22,229 nt of DNA from Gemmatimonadales bacterium (GTDB lineage Bacteria > Gemmatimonadota > Gemmatimonadetes > Gemmatimonadales > GWC2-71-9). Where the stretch lies: contig JACCRH010000399.1 in NCBI GenBank assembly GCA_013813675.1, positions 1 to 22,229 of the forward strand. Direction: 5' to 3'. The position numbers and the translations under genes were made by a program. Below, in pieces: positions 8,063 to 16,084 of the stretch. Below the pieces are notes generated by a model. That model was not told the origin of the DNA. It saw only the letters and a program-made list of their open reading frames with translations, and searched no databases. Position 1 is the first letter of the stretch; every line of letters starts with the position of its first letter.

Positions 8063-8281
8063 GGCCGCCGCGAGGGCGTGAGGATGGGAGGAGCGCAGAG
8101 GAAAATGGCGGAACACGAACCGCAGGTACCCGCCAAACGCCTTTCGGGCCGCCTCGAGCACGGGGTGGAGCGCGCCGCAGTGGGGGCACTCGAAGTCGGC
8201 GTACTCCGCCAGGGTCACCCGGGCATCGGCAGGCCCCAGCGTGTGGTCCCGCTCGCTCACCGGAGGGACGAGTCGGCTCAC
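8063..8281 (-). pseudogene. DsbA-like thioredoxin, N-terminal fragment
   Basis: From a GTG at 8281 the frame encodes about 73 residues of a DsbA/thioredoxin_4-type protein: PPVSERDHTLGPADARVTLA, EYADFECPHCGALHP with the redox motif C32-P-H-C35, and FVFRHFPLRSSHPHALAAA. Family members continue for another 100 or more residues, including a helical insert and the cis-proline loop. None of that follows. Past 8063 the frame is an unrelated low-quality reading (RRWRPAAH...), ending at 7520. A neighbouring frame reads AVEAG just beyond, so a one-base slip may add a few more family-like residues before the junction. The GTG lies four bases beyond the otsAB-like stop and six bases after TAGCCT. The fragment cannot fold as a complete oxidoreductase. 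Confidence 0.7.
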
Positions 8282-8282
8282 A

Positions 8283-8297
8283 GACCTAGGCTAGGTC
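8283..8297. repeat. 15-base palindrome at the trehalose gene stop
   Basis: GACCTAG (8283-8289) and CTAGGTC (8291-8297) are perfect inverted arms around a single base. The element includes the stop codon of the trehalose gene (8286-8288) and overlaps the TAGCCT hexamer (8288-8293) just upstream of the DsbA-like GTG. It could be an operator or chance; CTAG tetramers are generally uncommon in bacterial DNA. Confidence 0.4.
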
Positions 8298-10493
8298 GGC
8301 CCCGACGCCCGAGTCCGCCAGCATCCGGAGGACCCCGCGCACGGCCGAGGTGCCGTCGAGCCGGAACCGGGCCCGGGTCGCTCCCGGACCCACCCGCGCG
8401 CTGATCGCGGCGGGCGGCAGCGAGGCGAAGAGGTCCTCGTCGGTGCGGTCGTCGCCGATGGCGAGCACGGTGGTGCGGGCCTCCCGCTCGGGCGACATCG
8501 GGGGAATGATGCCTCCCTTGTGGACGCCGTAGGGGCGAATCTCCAGGACGCGGTTGCCGGCGAGAATCTCCACCGGATGGTTGCTCAGCAGCTGGTTGAG
8601 GTGGATCCTGAGCTCGTTGGCGCGGCGGGCGCCGGTCTCCAGGTCGGCCAGCCGGTAGTGCCAGGCGATGGCAACCGCCTTGGCCTCGATGAGCGAGCCC
8701 GGAGTACGCGCGGTGAAGTCGCGCAGAATGGCCAGCACCGGCTCGCGCCACGAGCCGTGGATATCGGCGGCGGGCGTCCACTCGGCCTGGTCCGGTGCGC
8801 GAGACCAGAAGCCATGCTCCGCGTGCAACCAGATCGACAGTCCGCCGACCCACTGTTCCAGCGCCTCGCGGCTCCGGCCGCTGACGATGTGCACCTCGGT
8901 GTCCGGACGGCCGGCAAGAGCGCGGAGGAGGCCGATCAACGCCGCGTCCGGCCGGGCCAACTCCGGGGTCGCGGTGAAGGGCACCAAGGTCCCATCGTAG
9001 TCGAGCAGCAGGAGCAACTCGTCGTTTCGCTCCAGAGCCTGACTCAGCTCCGCCCGAAGGGCAGCCTCGCCCGCGGTCGGCGAGGCGGCCCGCACCCCCG
9101 GTCCGGTCACCCGGTCGAGCTGGTCGAGGAAGGAGGAGACCCAGCTATGCACATCGAAGGTGGCGACCCGCTGCCGGAGCGGGGCCAGACGCGCGCGCCG
9201 CTCCTCGGGGTCCATGGACAGGGCCCGGAAGATGACCTCCGCCGTGCCTTCGGTGTCGTAGGGATTTACCTGCAGCGCCTCGGGAAGCTCCCATGAGGCG
9301 CCGGCGAACTCGCTCAGCACCAGCACGCCGTCGCCATCGGGGCGGGACGCGATGAACTCCTTCGCCACCAGGTTCATCCCGTCGCGCAACGGCGTCACCA
9401 GCATCACGTCGGCCGCCCGGTAGATCGCGACCAGGTCGGATGGGGAGAGGCCACGAAAGATGTAGTGCACCGGCACCCAGCGTGGCGTGCCGTACGCGCC
9501 GTTGATCCGGCCGACCAGACCGTCCACCAGCGTGCGGAATTCCTGATACGCCTCCACCCCGGTGCGGGACGGAACCGCCACCTGCACCAGCCGGACCTTG
9601 CCGCGCAGCTCGGGATGGATTTCGAGCATCCGCTCGTACGCCAGGAGCCGGCGGGGGATGCCCTTGGTGTAGTCCAGCCGGTCGACACCCACCAGGATGC
9701 GGACGCTGCCATCGCCTCGAAGCGCCGCGGCTTCGGCCTCGACCGCCGGGTCGTTGGCCAGCGCCTGAAAGCTGCCGGCGTCGATCCCCATGGGATACAC
9801 CCCGAGCCGGACCTCGCGGCCGGGGAGCTGGACCCGGTCGATATCGACGGTGAGGCCCAGGATGTCGGTCAGTGCGGTGGCGAAGTGGCGGAGATAGGTC
9901 GGAGTGTGGAAGCCGACGAGGTCGGCGCCGAGCATACCCTCGAGGAGTTGTTTTCGGGCGGGTAGCGTCCGGAACAGCTCCTCTGAGGGAAACGGGATGT
10001 GGAGGAAGAAGCCGATCCTGGCGTCGGGAATGCGGTGCCGGAGCAAGCCGGGAACCAGGAGCAGCTGATAGTCGTGCACCCAGACCATGTCGCCCGAGCG
10101 ATACTGCTTCGCCACGACGTCAGCGAAGAGCTCGTTGGCCTGAACATAGGCGTCCCAGTCGCTGACCTGGAGCGGAACCTGATCCAGCAGGTAATGAAAC
10201 AGCGGCCAGAGCACGCCGTTGGAGTACCCCTCGTAGTACCGGGTCACCTGATCGGTGGTGAGCGGAACAGCGACCAGCCGCTGGGCGGCGAGCTCCCGGT
10301 CGAGCTCGGCCTGCTGCGCCTCGGTCAACTCCTCCCCGGCCCCCGACCAGCCGATCCAGAGCCCGCCGGACTGCTCGTGTGGCCGCGCCAGCCCCGTCGC
10401 CAGCCCACCCGAGCTCCGCTCCACCTCGACGCCGCTCTCGGTGGGACTGACCGTGACAGGGAGTCGGTTGGCGACGATGAGGAGACGGGACAT
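8286..10493 (-). CDS. otsAB: bifunctional trehalose-6-P synthase/phosphatase
   Basis: A 735-residue fusion that should make trehalose from UDP- or GDP-glucose and glucose-6-phosphate via trehalose-6-phosphate. Residues 1 to about 465 are a GT20 synthase (OtsA): NRLPVTV at 9-15, the GG loop at 29-30, WIGWSG at 46-51, VWVHDYQLLLVP at 137-148, FFLHIPFPSEELFR at 162-175, GVDRLDYTKGIP at 269-280 and TPLRDGMNLVAKEF at 367-380. From about 475 a HAD-type phosphatase (OtsB) begins, with nucleophile motif LLDYDGTLVPF (D498, D500) and a later IGDDRTDEDLF. The ATG at 10493 starts directly at the conserved SRLLIVANRLP. It has no Shine-Dalgarno but follows TACCTT by six bases, so the transcript may be leaderless. 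An in-frame start 16 codons upstream is less likely. Trehalose protects against osmotic and drying stress. Confidence 0.96.
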   Translation of the reverse strand: MSRLLIVANRLPVTVSPTESGVEVERSSGGLATGLARPHEQSGGLWIGWSGAGEELTEAQQAELDRELAAQRLVAVPLTTDQVTRYYEGYSNGVLWPLFHYLLDQVPLQVSDWDAYVQANELFADVVAKQYRSGDMVWVHDYQLLLVPGLLRHRIPDARIGFFLHIPFPSEELFRTLPARKQLLEGMLGADLVGFHTPTYLRHFATALTDILGLTVDIDRVQLPGREVRLGVYPMGIDAGSFQALANDPAVEAEAAALRGDGSVRILVGVDRLDYTKGIPRRLLAYERMLEIHPELRGKVRLVQVAVPSRTGVEAYQEFRTLVDGLVGRINGAYGTPRWVPVHYIFRGLSPSDLVAIYRAADVMLVTPLRDGMNLVAKEFIASRPDGDGVLVLSEFAGASWELPEALQVNPYDTEGTAEVIFRALSMDPEERRARLAPLRQRVATFDVHSWVSSFLDQLDRVTGPGVRAASPTAGEAALRAELSQALERNDELLLLLDYDGTLVPFTATPELARPDAALIGLLRALAGRPDTEVHIVSGRSREALEQWVGGLSIWLHAEHGFWSRAPDQAEWTPAADIHGSWREPVLAILRDFTARTPGSLIEAKAVAIAWHYRLADLETGARRANELRIHLNQLLSNHPVEILAGNRVLEIRPYGVHKGGIIPPMSPEREARTTVLAIGDDRTDEDLFASLPPAAISARVGPGATRARFRLDGTSAVRGVLRMLADSGVGADLA

Positions 10494-10499
10494 GGGGGA

Positions 10500-10505
10500 A
10501 AGGTA
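10500..10505 (-). promoter_or_regulatory. candidate -10 box (TACCTT), leaderless trehalose gene
   Basis: Minus-strand TACCTT, then six bases, then the ATG at 10493. The same spacing is seen for the permease. No Shine-Dalgarno site is present and no clear -35 is visible; the region upstream is C/T-rich. Confidence 0.4.
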
Positions 10506-10579
10506 GCCCAAAGGGGGGAGGGGGGAACGGTGGGATGACACTTCCGCGACACCGTCAGCCAGCGGCCGGCCGCCCCGCC

Positions 10580-12577
10580 CTACCTAGGCCAGATCCCGTT
10601 CCCTCGGTCGATGTCCGGGAACTCCCGCTTGGGGTCGATCTCGATAGTCTTGATGGCCGGCTCGCGGGGAATCCGGACCGAGGCCCGCTTCTCGCCGGCG
10701 AACCAGGCGCTCACCGGGATCTCCACTGTCTGCGGCTCGCCCTGCACCCGGGTGACCACCAGGTGGACCGGCATCGGCGCCCGGCCCCGGTTCGCCACCA
10801 CCACCTCGAGTGAATCACCGGCGGTCGCGACCGTGTCGATGGCCTGGTCCAGCTTCCAGGTCTCGAAGAACCATGTGCGCCAGAACCAGGAGAGGTCGCG
10901 CCCGGCGACGTCTTCCACCGTGTTGAAGAAATCGTAGGGGGTCGGGTGCTTGTACTGCCAGCGGCGCCCATACTCCCGGAACGCGCGCTCGAACGTCTCC
11001 CGGCCGAGCACCCCGCGAAGCGCCACCAGGACACTGGCGGTCTTGTAGTAGCTCGCGGTGCCGTACGCGTTGTAGCTGGGATACCGGTCGCCATGGTGCA
11101 TCAGCTCGACCTCGCCGCCCGCGACCGCCAGGTTGAGGTACGGCTCCCGGTTCTCCGCCTCGTCGTCGTAGCCTTTGAAGAAGTCGGGCATCGCCTGCGA
11201 CTGGGTGAACTGGGCGAAGCCCTCGTCCATCCAGGCGAACCGCTTCTCGTCCGAGCCCACCTGCATCGGGTGCCACATGTGGGCGATCTCGTGGACCACG
11301 ACCTCATACATGTTGAGCGTGTCCCACTGCCCGCCGATGCAGGTCATCATCGGGTATTCCATCCCGCCGCAGGACGTGGGACCGTCCACCGCCGTCATGT
11401 GGGGATAGGGATAGGGCCAGAGATACTTGGAGAGGAACTCCACCGAGTGCCGGCCGTAGCGCGCGGCCTGGTCCCAATGGCTGGCCCGCATCTCCGGACG
11501 CCAGAACACGTCCACCCGGGTGGTGTCCACCGATCCGTCGCCATCGGCATCGCCGACCGCGGCGTTGGTGGCATCCCAGAGGTAGTTGGCCGACGCTCCC
11601 CAGGCCACGTCGCGGACGTTCTCCGCCCGGAAGCGCCAGGTGAGCTTGCCGCCCGCGGCGGTGGCGGTGGCCTTTCCCGCCCCGCGGTCGTCCGCGGCCA
11701 CGACATGGACCACCTCCGCGGCGCCCATCGCCGAATCGAGCCGTGCCCGGGTCTGGCTGGAGAGAACCTCCGCCGCGTTGGTGAGGGTGCCGGTGCTGGC
11801 CACCAGCCACCCGGCCGGCACGGTCAGGGCCACGTCGTAGTTCCCGTAGCCCATGTAGAACTCCGCGTTACCGTAGTACTGGTCGGTCTGCCAGCCATTC
11901 ACGTCGTCGTACACCGCCATCTGGGGGTACCAGTAGCTGACGTAGTACACCTCGCCGTCCTGCCCTCCGCGCGGCGCCCCATCGGGCGGGATGCGGATGC
12001 GGTAGGCCAATTCGAGGTCGGCCGTCCCCCCTGGGGGCAGCGGCTTGGGCAGCCGGAGGCGCATGACCGTCCCGTCCACCTTGTACCCGACGGCTTCGCC
12101 GCCGCTCGCGCCCAGGGTGGTGCCTTGCGCGGCGACCTTGGAGAGCTCGTACCCTTCGACCGCCCACGGGATGTCGGTATTGTGCCGGCTGCCCGGGGCG
12201 AAGATGTTGTGCAACAGATGGATGTAGACCGTGGCGAGGGTGTCGGGCGATCGGTTGTGATAGCGGATGGCACTCTTCCCGGTGAGCCGCTTGGAGACCG
12301 GGTTGAGCTCGGCCTCCAGCCGGTAGTCAGCCCACTGCTGCCAGTAGCGAGGCCCGGGGGCACCGGACCGCTGCCGGGTTCCGTTGGCCACCGCCAGGTC
12401 GAACGACTCCATGGCGGGGACCACCATCGCCCGCGCGCCGGCTGCGGTGGTGCCGGCGGGGTTGGAAGCCGGTTCCGGAGTGGAGGACCCGGCGCGACCC
12501 GATCCGCACCCGCTGAGCGCGAGGACGACGAACAGCCCCGCCAGGGGGGTGCCAGCTGGTATGGCCATGCGCTGCAT
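10580..12577 (-). CDS. M1-family metallopeptidase, predicted lipoprotein
   Basis: A 665-residue secreted peptidase. The N-terminus has a hydrophobic segment and a lipobox LSGC with C24 as the likely lipidated residue. After a Ser/Pro/Gly/Ala-rich linker comes a beta-rich M1 N-domain (about 75-330), then the catalytic domain with CGGMEYP (403-409, the exopeptidase GAMEN-like motif) and the zinc site H429-E-I-A-H433 with E452 eighteen residues on, the standard M1 spacing. It should trim peptides from their N-termini in the periplasm or at the outer membrane. Residues 343-351 (DADGDGSVD) form an EF-hand/dockerin-like calcium loop, unusual for M1 enzymes. The ATG at 12577 has GGAG six bases upstream. 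Divergent from the Do-like protease gene. Confidence 0.92.
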   Translation of the reverse strand: MQRMAIPAGTPLAGLFVVLALSGCGSGRAGSSTPEPASNPAGTTAAGARAMVVPAMESFDLAVANGTRQRSGAPGPRYWQQWADYRLEAELNPVSKRLTGKSAIRYHNRSPDTLATVYIHLLHNIFAPGSRHNTDIPWAVEGYELSKVAAQGTTLGASGGEAVGYKVDGTVMRLRLPKPLPPGGTADLELAYRIRIPPDGAPRGGQDGEVYYVSYWYPQMAVYDDVNGWQTDQYYGNAEFYMGYGNYDVALTVPAGWLVASTGTLTNAAEVLSSQTRARLDSAMGAAEVVHVVAADDRGAGKATATAAGGKLTWRFRAENVRDVAWGASANYLWDATNAAVGDADGDGSVDTTRVDVFWRPEMRASHWDQAARYGRHSVEFLSKYLWPYPYPHMTAVDGPTSCGGMEYPMMTCIGGQWDTLNMYEVVVHEIAHMWHPMQVGSDEKRFAWMDEGFAQFTQSQAMPDFFKGYDDEAENREPYLNLAVAGGEVELMHHGDRYPSYNAYGTASYYKTASVLVALRGVLGRETFERAFREYGRRWQYKHPTPYDFFNTVEDVAGRDLSWFWRTWFFETWKLDQAIDTVATAGDSLEVVVANRGRAPMPVHLVVTRVQGEPQTVEIPVSAWFAGEKRASVRIPREPAIKTIEIDPKREFPDIDRGNGIWPR

Positions 12578-12719
12578 CAGCTTCTCCAGTATTGTGTCCA
12601 GGGGCGGTCGGCCAGGGGGCGGATGATCGCCTGACTACGGGTCCCAGGCAAGGTTCGGTTTCGCTCGGTGCGAAGGGAAACGTGCCCGCGACGGCCGAGC
12701 CCCCTGGGGCATCACCAGC

Positions 12720-12725
12720 TACGTT
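12720..12725 (+). promoter_or_regulatory. candidate -10 box (TACGTT) for the Do-like protease
   Basis: TACGTT lies 49 bases before the chosen ATG at 12775, upstream of the GGAG site at 12762-12765. It fits the TAnnnT pattern. The flanking 12726-12747 carries a GC-rich inverted repeat (GGGGCGG...CCGCCCC). This is weak evidence, with no clear -35. Confidence 0.25.
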
Positions 12726-12774
12726 GGGGCGGCGCGCGCCCCGCCCCCTGTCCTTACGTATGGAGACGTCCCCC

Positions 12775-14340
12775 ATGCCCCACGGTTCGCTGCGCCGACT
12801 TCCGGTCGGCGGCATCACCCTGGCCTTTCTCGTCGGCCTGCTGCTGGCCGGCCTGCTCAACCTGCCCAATTTCTCCGCGGCACAGCAGGACTCCCGGTAT
12901 ACCGCGGGTGCGGCCACCGCGCCGCCGCCCGCCGCCGTCGCCAGCCTGCAGAACCTGAGCGAGGCATTCGCCTCGGTGGCGGAGGCGGTGAAGCCCAGCG
13001 TGGTGTTCATCAAGTCCGGCAAGCGACGCGATCAGGACGAGCGGAGCCAGCCCCGGATGCAGGTGCCCCCGGGCTTCGAGGAGTTCATGCCCCAGCTGCC
13101 CCAGATGCAGCCTCCCGAGTTCCAAGAGGCAGCGGGGTCGGGCTTTATCGTTTCCCGCGACGGCTACATCCTCACCAACGACCACGTGGTGGACGGCTCG
13201 GACGCCGTCACCGTGCGACTGCTCGACCGGCGTGAGTTCAAGGCCAAGGTCATCGGCACCGACCCCGGCACCGACCTCGCCGTGCTCAAGATCGACGCGA
13301 CCAACCTGACGCCCGCCCCGCTGGGCGACAGCGATGCCGCCCGGGTGGGCGAGTGGGTGCTGGCCGTGGGGAACCCGCTCGGCGAGAACCTGACCTTCAC
13401 CGTCACGTCGGGAATCATCAGCGCGAAGGGCCGGACGCTCGCGCTGCCGAACGTGAGCGACCGCAGCATCCAGGACTTCATCCAGACCGACGCCGCGATC
13501 AACCCGGGCAACTCCGGCGGTCCGCTGGTGAGCACCGGTGGCCGGGTCCTGGGCGTCAACTCGGCGATCGCCAGCCGGACCGGGTTCTACTCCGGCTACG
13601 GCTTCGCTATCCCCATCAACCTGGCCCGCCAGGTGATGGACCAGATCATCTCCCATGGCGAGGTCCGCCGTTCGGTGCTGGGCATCGCGGTGCGGAACGC
13701 GTCGGCCAACGACGCCGCCTACGTCGGGCTGCCCGACATCCGCGGCGTCCTGGTGGAGGATTTCGGCAGTGACAGCTCCGCGGCCAGGCGCGCCGGCATC
13801 GAGGCGGGCGACATCATCATCACGGTGGACGGCAAACCGGTCGAGTACGTAGGCCAGCTCCAGCAGCGGATCGCCTTCCGCAAGCCGGGCGAAGCGGTGA
13901 AGGTCGAGGTCGCCCGCAAGGGAGGCGTGCGGAAGACCTACGAGGTCAGGCTGCAGGCCATGCCCGGCGCCGCCGCGGTGGCTGCCCGGTCAGGCATCGG
14001 CGCGGGCGAGACGGGTGGCGCCGGCGCAGCCATGGGACGGCTGGGCGTGACAGTCGCGCCGGTGAGCCGGGAGGACGTGGCCCGCTTCGAGCTCACCGCA
14101 GCGCAACGCGGACTGGTGGTCACCGACGTGAGCGCGGGCGGCCCGTCCTGGGGCGAGCTGGTGGACGGCGACCGCGGCGGTCCGGACATCATTCTCGAGG
14201 TCGAGGGCAAGCCGGTGAAGTCCACCGCCGAGCTGTCGCAGATACTCAAGGGCATGAAGGCGGGCGATATCCTGAGCCTGCGGGTGTACAACACCCAGGC
14301 GAAGAACCGGCGGGTGGAGCGGATCAAGCTGGGAGAGTAG
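12775..14340 (+). CDS. Do/DegP-family periplasmic serine protease
   Basis: A 521-residue HtrA-type protease. Residues 11-30 form an N-terminal membrane or signal segment (VGGITLAFLVGLLLAGLLNL) with no lipobox. The trypsin-like domain holds the triad H137 (TNDHVVDG), D167 (GTDLAVLK) and S247 (INPGNSGGPL). Two PDZ domains follow (about 285-385 and 410-515), the layout of DegP/DegQ. It should degrade or refold damaged envelope proteins. A frame opens upstream at 12592 and another ATG lies at 12760, but the ATG at 12775 has GGAG nine bases upstream and directly precedes the hydrophobic segment. A Pro/Met/Gln-rich insertion (about 94-116) sits between the N-terminal strand and the protease core, in the place of the LA loop of DegP. 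It ends at the hairpin at 14357-14424. Confidence 0.93.
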   Translation: MPHGSLRRLPVGGITLAFLVGLLLAGLLNLPNFSAAQQDSRYTAGAATAPPPAAVASLQNLSEAFASVAEAVKPSVVFIKSGKRRDQDERSQPRMQVPPGFEEFMPQLPQMQPPEFQEAAGSGFIVSRDGYILTNDHVVDGSDAVTVRLLDRREFKAKVIGTDPGTDLAVLKIDATNLTPAPLGDSDAARVGEWVLAVGNPLGENLTFTVTSGIISAKGRTLALPNVSDRSIQDFIQTDAAINPGNSGGPLVSTGGRVLGVNSAIASRTGFYSGYGFAIPINLARQVMDQIISHGEVRRSVLGIAVRNASANDAAYVGLPDIRGVLVEDFGSDSSAARRAGIEAGDIIITVDGKPVEYVGQLQQRIAFRKPGEAVKVEVARKGGVRKTYEVRLQAMPGAAAVAARSGIGAGETGGAGAAMGRLGVTVAPVSREDVARFELTAAQRGLVVTDVSAGGPSWGELVDGDRGGPDIILEVEGKPVKSTAELSQILKGMKAGDILSLRVYNTQAKNRRVERIKLGE

Positions 14341-14356
14341 GCAGGCAACCCAGACA

Positions 14357-14424
14357 AGCGTGAACAGTGAACGGTAAACGGTAAAAGCGATCCCTTTTAC
14401 CGTTTACTGTTTACCGCTCACGCT
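14357..14424. terminator. long A/T-rich hairpin between convergent genes
   Basis: Arms 14357-14387 and 14394-14424 (31 bases each) pair with only four mismatches (two of them G-U wobbles) around a six-base loop. The inner stem contains GTAAACGGTAAAAG / CTTTTACCGTTTAC, clearly less GC-rich than its surroundings. It lies between the protease stop and the next minus-strand gene, and its right arm contains that gene's stop (14411-14413). It probably terminates both convergent transcripts. Confidence 0.7.
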
Positions 14425-14869
14425 CGTTCTTGGCTTTGGGCTTCATCTCCCAAAGCACGTTGACGATGACCCACCGGCCATCCACTTTGGCGATCTGGAG
14501 ATAGTCGATCCACTCGGCCATCACCGCCTTCACGCTGGCGGCGTTGCCGAAGACATCGAGGATGGTCACTTCCTTCTGCTGGCGGCCTTTGGGGGTGTCT
14601 TTGCCCCACCCCCGGCGGGTGCCGTTGACCAGCGCCGACGCGCCCATGTTGTCCAGCACGGTGCGCTTGGTGGCGGTATCGGTCACCACGATCCGCTTGA
14701 CCAGCTCGGGATGGACCGCGCGCCCCATACGCTCCGGGTTTCCCTCGTACCAACCCTCGACGTAGTCGAGCGCCGTGGCGCGAATCGAGGAGGAGTCGGC
14801 GGCGCTCTGCGCCTGGAGCGCGGCGGGAACGGCGAGCGACACCAGCAAGAGGCCGTGGCGCGGGTTCAT
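14411..14869 (-). CDS. secreted NTF2/lumazine-binding-like protein
   Basis: A 152-residue protein with a signal peptide at 1-21 (MNPRHGLLLVSLAVPAALQA, cleavage near AQS). The mature part, ALDYVEGWYEGNPERMGRAV, then HPELVKRIVV, ASVKAVMAEWIDYLQI and DGRWVIVNVLWEMKP, matches the 'putative lumazine-binding' branch (Lumazine_bd_2) of the NTF2-like superfamily. These cone-shaped folds bind small ligands, and most have unknown roles. The ATG at 14869 has a GGAG site seven bases upstream. Its last three residues (RER) and TAA stop lie inside the hairpin shared with the protease gene. It is divergent from the SDR gene with 174 bases between them; I see no clear promoter hexamer there. Confidence 0.8.
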   Translation of the reverse strand: MNPRHGLLLVSLAVPAALQAQSAADSSSIRATALDYVEGWYEGNPERMGRAVHPELVKRIVVTDTATKRTVLDNMGASALVNGTRRGWGKDTPKGRQQKEVTILDVFGNAASVKAVMAEWIDYLQIAKVDGRWVIVNVLWEMKPKAKNERER

Positions 14870-15043
14870 CGGTTTCTCCCTCGGGTCAGTACCTGGGGTC
14901 AGGCGCTCTACGGCCAACCGCTGAATGGTGTTTCGGCCCAGGCGCCCTGGCCTGCTCCGGTGAGCGCTGTCACATCCCCCCGGCTGTGGCGGAGCCATCA
15001 TCCTCCAGAAGATCAATCGTTTAGCCCTTCGAGGAGGCGGATC

Positions 15044-16075
15044 GTGGCCCTGAAAAAGAAGAGCGCGAGCTGGTTCGGCGCAAAGAAGGCCGCCGGGGCG
15101 GCCGCGGGTAAGGCCAAGGCGCAGTCCGACCGGAAGCTGCAGCGGCAGGCCGAGCAGCGGCGGCGGCGCGCCGAGGAGGGGGAACAGAAGAAGGAAAGCC
15201 CCATGCAGGGCGGACCGCGAAAGTATCCCGAGCCCCCGCTGCCGAAGCAACACCTGGCCAAGCCGGGGCTGGAGTCCGACCTGAAGCCGCGGCCCCAGTT
15301 CATGGCGCCGAACTATCTCGGATCGGCCAAGCTGGAGGGCAAGGTGGCCATCATCACCGGCGGCGACTCCGGAATCGGCCGCGCGGTGGCGGTGCTCTTC
15401 GCCCGGGAGGGCGCCGACGTGGCTATCGTCTACCTGAGCGAGGATAGTGACGCGGAGGAGACCCGAGCCGCCGTGGAGGGCGAAGGCCGGCGCGCGATCC
15501 TCATTCCGGGAGACGTGACCGATTCCAGCTTCTGCGAGCTGGCGGTGGAGACCACGGTGCGGCAGTTCGGCCGCCTGGACATCCTGGTCAACAACGCGGC
15601 CTTCCAGGAGCATCTCCCCTCGCTGGAGGACATCACCGACGAGCAGCTCGACCGGACCTTCCGGACCAACATCTACGGATACTTCTACATGGCGCGGGCG
15701 GCGCTGCGGCATCTGAAGGAAGGCGCGGCCATCGTGAACAGCGGGTCGGTGACCGGGATCCAGGGCAGCAAGGAGCTGCTGGATTACGCCTCCACCAAGG
15801 GCGCCATCCACGCCTTTACCAAGTCCTTGGCCCAGAACCTGGTGGAGCGGGGCATCCGGGTGAACGCCGTGGCGCCGGGTCCGGTGTGGACCCCGCTGAA
15901 TCCCGCGGACCAGGACGCCGAGAAGGTGGCGAAGTTCGGGAAGGATGTGCCGATGAAGCGCCCGGCTCAGCCGGAGGAGGTCGCGCCGGCCTACGTGTTC
16001 CTGGCGGCGCCGGCGTGCTCCAGCTACATCACCGGCGAGATCCTGCCGGTGCTGGGCGGCGAGACCGTGGCTTGA
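15044..16075 (+). CDS. SDR oxidoreductase (general-stress type) with basic N-terminal extension
   Basis: A 343-residue short-chain dehydrogenase. The Rossmann motif TGGDSGIG is at 105-112, NNA near 183-185, and the catalytic S235, Y248 and K252 (LLDYASTKGA) are followed by VAPGPVWTPL, typical of the glucose dehydrogenase/general-stress protein 39 (YdaD/YhdF) branch, an NAD(P)-dependent group. Two starts are plausible. The GTG at 15044 has a perfect GAGGAGG site (15031-15037) six bases away and adds 53 Lys/Arg/Gln/Ala-rich residues likely to form a charged helix. The ATG at 15203 (residue 54) has AAGGA seven bases away and begins PRKYPEPPLPKQ, where family members normally begin. The third-base GC bias of the extension looks coding, so I give the long form, but both forms may be made. 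Substrate unknown. Confidence 0.88.
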   Translation: MALKKKSASWFGAKKAAGAAAGKAKAQSDRKLQRQAEQRRRRAEEGEQKKESPMQGGPRKYPEPPLPKQHLAKPGLESDLKPRPQFMAPNYLGSAKLEGKVAIITGGDSGIGRAVAVLFAREGADVAIVYLSEDSDAEETRAAVEGEGRRAILIPGDVTDSSFCELAVETTVRQFGRLDILVNNAAFQEHLPSLEDITDEQLDRTFRTNIYGYFYMARAALRHLKEGAAIVNSGSVTGIQGSKELLDYASTKGAIHAFTKSLAQNLVERGIRVNAVAPGPVWTPLNPADQDAEKVAKFGKDVPMKRPAQPEEVAPAYVFLAAPACSSYITGEILPVLGGETVA

Positions 16076-16084
16076 CGAGAAACC

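Noticed and set aside
10562..10573. Perfect 12-base palindrome GCGGCCGGCCGC after the M1 gene
   Set aside because: It has no loop and no U-tract and consists only of G and C, so it is likely chance.
10946..12634. 562-codon plus-strand frame opposite the M1 peptidase
   Set aside because: Composition is Val/Gly/His/Arg-rich without motifs, and the other strand has HEIAH and a proper start. Such long antisense frames are normal at this GC content.
12726..12747. GC-rich inverted repeat GGGGCGG...CCGCCCC before the Do-like protease
   Set aside because: It could be an operator, but G/C-only inverted repeats arise easily at this base composition and it does not match a known heat-shock operator such as CIRCE.
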